10,666 bases of DNA, taken from contig CAZNFC010000029.1 of NCBI GenBank assembly GCA_964572885.1, positions 1-10,666 on the forward strand, written 5' to 3'. This document shows, one piece after another, positions 6,549 through 10,666 of this stretch; the first letter of the stretch is position 1, and each line of letters opens with the position of its first letter. The notes under the pieces were generated by a model. The model saw only the letters and a program-made list of their open reading frames with translations, had not been told where the DNA came from and did not search any database. The DNA comes from UBA10107 sp964572885. Lineage in GTDB: Archaea; Nanobdellota; Nanobdellia; Woesearchaeales; UBA10107. The translations under genes were made by a program, and so were the position numbers.

Positions 6549-6922
6549 GCTCCAGCAAAGCATCTAAATATTAAATCATGATCTGGTTTTGTAGCATTTA
6601 TTATCTCAAGTGCTTCATCAAACTTGATTCCTACTTTTCTCAAGTAAGGTATCATGCATCTGATGTCTCCTCCGCATCGGACATATGCATAAGCAATATG
6701 ATTATGCATCTTTCCTCTCCATTCGCTATAGCTTTCCCTGGATTTTGCATCGCTGACAGGCATAACTTCAGCCATTCTTTCTCTAGCAATACCTGCCAGA
6801 AGTATCCTTGATTCGGCCGTCCTGAGAAAATCAGTTCCTTTTTCTTTATGTCTATCCAGGCCTTGTAGATATTCATCAACTAAATTAATAGAACCTGTTG
6901 CCGCACCACTTGTGTCTTCCAT
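6545..6922 (-). CDS. Hypothetical 125-residue helical protein
   Basis: I do not recognise a family. The predicted protein is soluble, mostly helical and mixed in charge. The best-patterned parts are a helix at about 12-55 and the C-terminal half (72-125), with a CGGDIRC segment giving Cys83 and Cys89 and a third Cys at 121. Too few Cys/His are arranged to claim a metal site. The ATG at 6922 is preferred over a TTG one codon upstream because GAGGTGA, a strong Shine-Dalgarno match, ends four bases before it, and a TATA box places transcription start about 17 bases upstream. This is the only gene here with a clear Shine-Dalgarno leader. It follows mre11 on the same strand where rad50 might be expected, but shows no Walker motif or long coiled coil and is not Rad50. 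Its stop nests with the gatB stop. Confidence 0.7.
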   Translation of the reverse strand: MEDTSGAATGSINLVDEYLQGLDRHKEKGTDFLRTAESRILLAGIARERMAEVMPVSDAKSRESYSEWRGKMHNHIAYAYVRCGGDIRCMIPYLRKVGIKFDEALEIINATKPDHDLIFRCFAGA

Positions 6923-6926
6923 CAAA

Positions 6927-6933
6927 TCACCTC
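6927..6933 (-). promoter_or_regulatory. Shine-Dalgarno site for the 125-residue protein
   Basis: The minus strand reads GAGGTGA followed by TTTG and then ATG (6922). It matches the anti-Shine-Dalgarno core and selects the ATG over the adjacent TTG. Unlike its neighbours, this gene has a short leader. Confidence 0.65.
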
Positions 6934-6960
6934 AAACGTTTTCTACAAATTACCTTTTCA

Positions 6961-6968
6961 TATATAAA
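6961..6968 (-). promoter_or_regulatory. TATA box for the 125-residue protein gene
   Basis: The minus strand reads TTTATATA, directly after the mre11 stop at 6974. Transcription would start near 6939, leaving a leader of about 17 bases that contains the Shine-Dalgarno site. Confidence 0.55.
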
Positions 6969-6973
6969 CTTTT

Positions 6974-8182
6974 CTAATCAATATCCAAGGTTTTATTTAC
7001 ATCCTCTATTAGCCTTTTTTCAAAATCATGCCTTGTCTCCCCTTCATGCTTCTCGTTTGAAAATACTTTCATCAATATCTTGATCAATTCAGATTCATTT
7101 TTCATATCAGTCTGTCCTGAATTTTCCCTGATTATTTTCTCTTCCGCCTCTTCAATGGATGAAGCGTTTGTCTGTATTTTCTCAAATTCCCTGACTTTCA
7201 CCATGGATGTGCTTTTCATTACAAAATAAGCTCTTTTATGGTATAGTATGCCGAAAATCTCATTGAATTTTATATCAAAAGGCTTTCCTGAAGACAATTC
7301 GCCTTCAACTCTCATAGTGACTATCTTATTTTCAACATCAGTCTCTTTTATCTTCTGAAGTATCTCTTTCTCTACTTGATCAGGAGTCTTATGATTGCAG
7401 TTAAAATTCATTGAAACAACATCAACTATTTTAACAGGATTCCATGTTATTTTTCCATCGTCATAGAAATAATATCCTCCATTCTTTAGTTCCTCTATCT
7501 CTTTGAAACTATTTGGAAATAAAGGTCCAGGATAAGAGATGTTCTTATATTCTCCGATTGATATGATATTTTCTTTGCAATGAACATGTCCTCCTGCATA
7601 GTAATCAAATCCCTTCGGAAGCAATGAAATCGGCATAGAATCTCCCTTTTCATTCTTCATTTTTAATTCAGATAACGCATTATGGAACATGAATATTTTG
7701 AATCCATCTTCTTTTTCGAGCGCTTCTCTGTCAAGTTCACCATAGTATTTTATATCAAGTGCATTTTTCTTTCCGAGCATTCCCGTTATCTTTGCCCCTG
7801 TTTTTTCGTCTAAGGTGAATTTTAATCTAAGTTTATCATTCTCAACTTCTCTTTTGCACACGTTGATCAGTAACCCGGCATTTTCAAGAATATTAAGCAT
7901 AGTTTTTCCGCTTGCGCTGAAGTCATGGCTTCCAGGAATTACGTAGCAAGATATCCCACTTGACTTGAGTTTTCTGAATAGTGCGATAACAACTTCATTT
8001 AATCTGTCAAAATCAGGGAATGCAGAATCAAATAAATCTCCTGCTATCAGAATGAAGTCTGCTTTCTTGTTTATGCTATCATCGATAACAGTGTTAAACG
8101 CAAGAATGCCTAGTTTCCCTATCTTCTCACCTGAACTGCTCCAGTGACCTATATGGCAGTCAGAAAAATGCGCAAATTTCAT
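6974..8182 (-). CDS. mre11: Mre11-like DNA double-strand-break repair nuclease
   Basis: A 402-residue calcineurin-type phosphoesterase of the Mre11/SbcD family, whose members trim DNA ends with the ATPase Rad50. Motifs numbered from ATG 8182: FSDCHIG (Asp8, His10), AGDLFD (Asp49), PGSHD (83-87), MFHNALSE (His167), and GGHVHC (His199, His201). Spacing matches Pyrococcus Mre11 closely. The one change is Ser85 where Asn of GNHD normally binds metal. A capping domain probably follows (about 255-330), then a charged helical C-terminus suited to Rad50 binding. A TTG at 8197 would add five residues, but the ATG at 8182 is preferred: MKFAHFSD is the usual beginning and a TATA box lies 25 bases upstream. 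It sits downstream of herA on the same strand, separated by two unknown genes. No Rad50 is present in the window. Confidence 0.9.
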   Translation of the reverse strand: MKFAHFSDCHIGHWSSSGEKIGKLGILAFNTVIDDSINKKADFILIAGDLFDSAFPDFDRLNEVVIALFRKLKSSGISCYVIPGSHDFSASGKTMLNILENAGLLINVCKREVENDKLRLKFTLDEKTGAKITGMLGKKNALDIKYYGELDREALEKEDGFKIFMFHNALSELKMKNEKGDSMPISLLPKGFDYYAGGHVHCKENIISIGEYKNISYPGPLFPNSFKEIEELKNGGYYFYDDGKITWNPVKIVDVVSMNFNCNHKTPDQVEKEILQKIKETDVENKIVTMRVEGELSSGKPFDIKFNEIFGILYHKRAYFVMKSTSMVKVREFEKIQTNASSIEEAEEKIIRENSGQTDMKNESELIKILMKVFSNEKHEGETRHDFEKRLIEDVNKTLDID

Positions 8183-8203
8183 AAGAAATAAACTCAAATC
8201 TTT

Positions 8204-8211
8204 TATTTAAA
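8204..8211 (-). promoter_or_regulatory. TATA box for mre11
   Basis: The minus strand reads TTTAAATA, centred about 25 bases from the ATG at 8182, predicting a leaderless mre11 transcript. It lies just after the stop of the upstream 218-residue gene (8217), so mre11 can be expressed on its own. Confidence 0.55.
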
Positions 8212-8216
8212 CTTGT

Positions 8217-8873
8217 TCATTCCACTATATCAATCCCAAGAGACGATATCCATCCAGAAGGATCCCTGATGATTGCAGTCTTGATTTCCCTATAACTCAT
8301 TATTTCAGCGTAGTCATCGACAATAACATCTGCATATCCAAAAGTATCATAATCATCCAGTCCAAGAGAAAGCTCTTTTCCTTCAAATGTAAAAAAGGTA
8401 GATGCTATTTTTTCAAGTCCCGAAACTTTCACCCTTGTTCCAGGCTTACTCCCCTCAATTTTATCTATCGTGCTGAATTTTTCTCTAATCAGGTCCAATA
8501 GGTTGCCTGCATCGACATAAAGATCGTCTTTTGTCCTGAAAGATACCTCTTCCTGAAGTCTTTTTCCGAAGACTCTTCCGATATAAATTTGTTTTTTCTC
8601 TGGAGATTCCAAAAAGAAACTGTATGTCATGCCGTCTTTGTCAGTGGATTTATTTATTACAAGCTTATATCTCATGATTGTTGCCGAGGATGGCAGATTT
8701 ATATTTGTCAGAAATTTGTCGGTTTCATCTATGCTTCCGGAAGCTTCAGTGCTTTCCATATCCCTTATTTTTCTCAGCTCATCTTCATAAACATCAGAAA
8801 ATCTGTTTCTTGGAGCTAAGCTTCTTATGAACTCATCAGCGGCTCTCATCGAATCTCTTGAAGGTTCTGTCAT
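8217..8873 (-). CDS. Hypothetical 218-residue acidic protein between herA and mre11
   Basis: No family recognised. The first 60 residues are polar and Ser/Asp/Glu-rich, probably flexible. From about 65 onward the pattern is alternating beta strands and helices: MRYKLVINK, MTYSFFLES, KQIYIGRVFG, then a helix at 122-133 and strands at 146-165. The C-terminal third is acidic (LGLDDYDTFGYADVIVDDY, 170-188). No Walker motif, nuclease signature, Cys pair, signal peptide or membrane span is visible. I tested it against NurA, the usual HerA partner, and found neither the length (over 300 residues) nor its early acidic active-site motif. The ATG at 8873 is chosen as the first available; a TTTATTAA on the minus strand is centred about 29 bases upstream, slightly far for a leaderless start. 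Its position suggests a possible link with HerA or Mre11, but this is inference only. Confidence 0.72.
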   Translation of the reverse strand: MTEPSRDSMRAADEFIRSLAPRNRFSDVYEDELRKIRDMESTEASGSIDETDKFLTNINLPSSATIMRYKLVINKSTDKDGMTYSFFLESPEKKQIYIGRVFGKRLQEEVSFRTKDDLYVDAGNLLDLIREKFSTIDKIEGSKPGTRVKVSGLEKIASTFFTFEGKELSLGLDDYDTFGYADVIVDDYAEIMSYREIKTAIIRDPSGWISSLGIDIVE

Positions 8874-8898
8874 TTCACTACCGACAAGTAATGTAAAG

Positions 8899-8906
8899 TT
8901 AATAAA
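8899..8906 (-). promoter_or_regulatory. Weak candidate TATA box for the 218-residue gene
   Basis: The minus strand reads TTTATTAA, centred 29-30 bases from the ATG at 8873, so the leader would be about 3-4 bases. The match and spacing are poorer than at the other promoters here. Confidence 0.35.
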
Positions 8907-8922
8907 GATTTCGTTTAAGCCT

Positions 8923-9384
8923 TTAAGCTCTGGAACCTACTTTCTGGGCCTCTTGGAGCTTTATTAGGGCATTTTCAATGTCCTTTCTAAGCTCACTTAA
9001 AGCTAAACTAAGGCTGTTTTCAATAGCAACTTTAACCTGGGCTTCTGCCTGATCGGCGGTGCTTATCAGGCCTTCATTTATCCTTTCAGCTATTTCAGTC
9101 GCTCCTTTTGAAATCGTAGTGATTATCGCAGAATAATTCGCAAAACCTCTTTTTTTAGCTAAGCTTATCAAAGTATTGCATGTCAATGCTATCCCTTTTA
9201 ATTTATTAGTAACATTAAAAAGATTTATGTATCTTTTTTTGCCATCCATAATTGGAAAAAAGTCTTTATGCGTTTTTATGTTTTGTTTCAAATCAGCTAT
9301 AGATTCTTTTAATTTATCATGAGTGCTAAGCATGAGATCCATCTCTGCTTTTATTGTTTGCGGAGTTTCTGAAAATATTGCCAT
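8923..9384 (-). CDS. Hypothetical 153-residue all-helical protein next to herA
   Basis: I recognise no family. The protein looks wholly alpha-helical: amphipathic helices at about 8-38, 54-78, 82-106 and 108-147 with heptad-like spacing of Ile/Leu/Ala, suggesting a four-helix bundle or an oligomerising coiled coil. It contains one Cys (69) and no catalytic motif, membrane span or signal peptide. The long final helix is rich in Ala, Glu and Lys (QAEAQVKVAIENSLSLALSE). The ATG at 9384 is well supported: TTTATATC on the minus strand is centred about 25 bases upstream, giving a leaderless transcript that begins just after the herA stop (9416). It could be a structural or adaptor partner of HerA, but only position supports that. 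Confidence 0.72.
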   Translation of the reverse strand: MAIFSETPQTIKAEMDLMLSTHDKLKESIADLKQNIKTHKDFFPIMDGKKRYINLFNVTNKLKGIALTCNTLISLAKKRGFANYSAIITTISKGATEIAERINEGLISTADQAEAQVKVAIENSLSLALSELRKDIENALIKLQEAQKVGSRA

Positions 9385-9404
9385 TATTATGATACTATAT
9401 CTTT

Positions 9405-9412
9405 GATATAAA
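9405..9412 (-). promoter_or_regulatory. TATA box for the 153-residue gene
   Basis: The minus strand reads TTTATATC, preceded by further T, and is centred about 25 bases from the ATG at 9384. It lies between the start codon and the herA stop, so this gene need not depend on herA transcription. Confidence 0.55.
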
Positions 9413-9415
9413 AAC

Positions 9416-10666
9416 TTATCTTATGCCTGAGAAATCAGTCTTTAGCTTGCTTTGCACGGTCTCTTTGACTAGACTCTTGAATAAAGGGATTTTTACAGGC
9501 ATGGCAAATCTTGTGAAGTTGCTCGTTATTATCGCTTCTCCTTTGTCTAATGAAGCGATGTTCCTGTCGCTTTCGCTCAGATCTTGGGCAGCAGACTCTA
9601 TTATCGCTTGCCTTTCAGGCTTCATCTCTATTCCTAAAATTATCTTCGTGTTCATGTTTGCCAAAATCTCTCTTGGGATCAATGACGGCAGCTGTGTTAT
9701 GGCAGTAAGTCCTACTTTGAATTTTCTGCCTTCTCTTGCGATGGTTGAAAATATATTCTGTCCTCGTTCAAGAACAGCTTTTCCCAATACTCTCGGAGCT
9801 TCTTCCAAAACAACAGTAACAACAGGTTTCTTGTCAAGACTTCCGTCATCTTTGTATCTCTTGTATCTTTTCAATAATTCAGAGCATATAACTGAGCCGA
9901 TCAATATCTCGACATCTCCTGAGAATAAAGAAGTGTCAACAATGACCGTCTTTGCTTCTTCAAGTCTGTTGCATATGTCACCGACAGTGCTTTCTCCAAC
10001 ATTTATAGAGAATGCCCCTCTTGAGATGAATTTGTCTTCTTCAAAATTTATATTCAATACTGATGCGATCCTTCTTTTTACTACAGCGGTAGTCCTTTCA
10101 TCGAACATCATGTTTGCCAAAGGCTTTTCAAGAAGTATCGATTCAATCCAGCTCTCCCCATATTGTCTTCTGTAAAGATACATCGCCTGCCATTGAGGAT
10201 CTGAAAAGTCAATCACTCCATTGAAATGTTCAGGAAGAAGCTCTTTCACATTTATCTTGAATGTATTTGTTCCGGAAGGAGGATTCTTAGGTGTGTAATA
10301 AACCAGATTTTCTTTTGAAGGGTGATCTTTCAGTCCAACTTCATTCCTTCCGTAATATTCATCGTGAGGGTCCAATACCAAGGCGCTGCAGTAATTCTTG
10401 TCAAGCAAATCCCATAAGATGCATTTCAATAAATTAGACTTTCCCCTTCCTGTCGTCGCTGTTATAAGGATATGATGAGAAAATACTTCTTTTCCATCCA
10501 CATAAATTGGAAGATTGAGTTCTTTTGAACCGCTTCTCAAATATCCTAATTTCAGCGGGTTCTTCGGCTTTTCAAGTCCTTTCAAATCTTCAGAGGTTAC
10601 TTCCCTTATCTCTGAGAATATCTTTGGAAGAGTCTTGCATAAATTGAAATTATCAAGATTTATCAA
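9416..10666 (-). CDS. herA: HerA-like hexameric DNA helicase/translocase, N-terminus cut by window edge
   Basis: The last 416 or so residues of a HerA/FtsK-superfamily ATPase. HerA forms hexamers that pump double-stranded DNA during end resection with Mre11-Rad50 and NurA. Residues counted from the right window edge: Walker A ATTGRGKS (70-77), the HerA-typical LDPHDEYYG (98-106), Walker B VVTVVLEEA (282-290), AREGRKFKVGL (310-320) with likely arginine-finger and sensor residues, the sensor glutamine in ITQLPS (323-328), and LDKGEAIIT (373-381) followed by PVKIPLF. The edge codon is a TTG, but the frame is open there, and HerA normally has a longer N-terminal HAS-barrel before Walker A, so the gene almost certainly continues outside. 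A related DUF87-type ATPase without a repair role cannot be excluded from sequence alone; Mre11 on the same strand supports the HerA reading. Confidence 0.87.
   Translation of the reverse strand: MINLDNFNLCKTLPKIFSEIREVTSEDLKGLEKPKNPLKLGYLRSGSKELNLPIYVDGKEVFSHHILITATTGRGKSNLLKCILWDLLDKNYCSALVLDPHDEYYGRNEVGLKDHPSKENLVYYTPKNPPSGTNTFKINVKELLPEHFNGVIDFSDPQWQAMYLYRRQYGESWIESILLEKPLANMMFDERTTAVVKRRIASVLNINFEEDKFISRGAFSINVGESTVGDICNRLEEAKTVIVDTSLFSGDVEILIGSVICSELLKRYKRYKDDGSLDKKPVVTVVLEEAPRVLGKAVLERGQNIFSTIAREGRKFKVGLTAITQLPSLIPREILANMNTKIILGIEMKPERQAIIESAAQDLSESDRNIASLDKGEAIITSNFTRFAMPVKIPLFKSLVKETVQSKLKTDFSGIR

Noticed and set aside
6578..6879. Open frames on both strands inside the 125-residue gene
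   Set aside because: They have no TATA box or ribosome site of their own, while the chosen frame has both a Shine-Dalgarno site and a correctly spaced TATA box.
8183..8197. TTG at 8197 as the mre11 start
   Set aside because: It adds five residues before the family's usual MKFAHFSD beginning, and the TATA spacing fits the ATG at 8182.
8217..8873. 218-residue protein as NurA nuclease
   Set aside because: It is too short, with no recognisable N-terminal acidic active-site motif. Neighbourhood alone is not enough to name it.
9423..10175. 250-codon plus-strand open frame antisense to herA
   Set aside because: It lies wholly inside a well-supported ATPase gene on the other strand, and its translation is Ser/Leu/Ile-rich in the way antisense shadows are, with no domain.
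1..10666. CRISPR array, insertion sequence, tRNA, attachment site or defence system
   Set aside because: No spaced direct repeats, transposase, inverted terminal repeats or cloverleaf sequence were seen. The HerA-like ATPase sits beside Mre11 rather than a known anti-phage partner.

Overview
The window is AT-rich and gene-dense and most likely comes from an archaeon, probably one of the small-genome DPANN lineages (Woesearchaeota/Pacearchaeota-like). Evidence for archaea: almost every separately transcribed gene has a TATA box centred about 25 bases upstream of its start codon (the spacing of leaderless archaeal transcripts), there is a HerA-type DNA translocase with an Mre11-type nuclease on the same strand, and the GatA/GatB sequences look archaeal. 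The lineage is an inference. Two translation genes, aspS and tgt, are of the bacterial type.

Left part (1-2425, plus strand): the 3' end of gatA (Glu/Asp-tRNA amidotransferase subunit A), a metallo-beta-lactamase-fold hydrolase and a bacterial-type tRNA-guanine transglycosylase. They are packed with a 1-base gap and an ATGA overlap, so they are almost certainly one operon. A short minus-strand gene for a single-span, proline-rich protein follows (2398-2736) and may carry a frameshift.

Middle (2839-6548): aspS, a minus-strand membrane-anchored PH-like (bPH2) protein, and gatB. AspRS carries His31 and Gly81, the residue pair linked to non-discriminating enzymes. Such an enzyme would charge tRNA-Asn with Asp, and GatAB(C) would amidate it to Asn. 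TGT acts on G34 of GUN-anticodon tRNAs, which include Asp and Asn. So the left and middle parts form a loose tRNA-Asp/Asn group.

Right part (6545-10666, all minus strand): reading leftward, a HerA-like ATPase truncated by the window edge, an unknown all-helical 153-residue protein, an unknown 218-residue acidic protein, an Mre11-like nuclease, and an unknown 125-residue helical protein. This resembles the archaeal HerA/Mre11/Rad50/NurA DNA-end-processing neighbourhood, but neither Rad50 nor NurA is recognisable here. Two unknown genes lie between herA and mre11, and each gene seems to have its own promoter.

I see no rRNA, tRNA, CRISPR array, insertion sequence or long repeat. No stretch over 300 bases lacks a gene. 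The less ordinary parts are the unknown genes around herA/mre11, the altered TGT pocket, and the uniform leaderless promoter layout.
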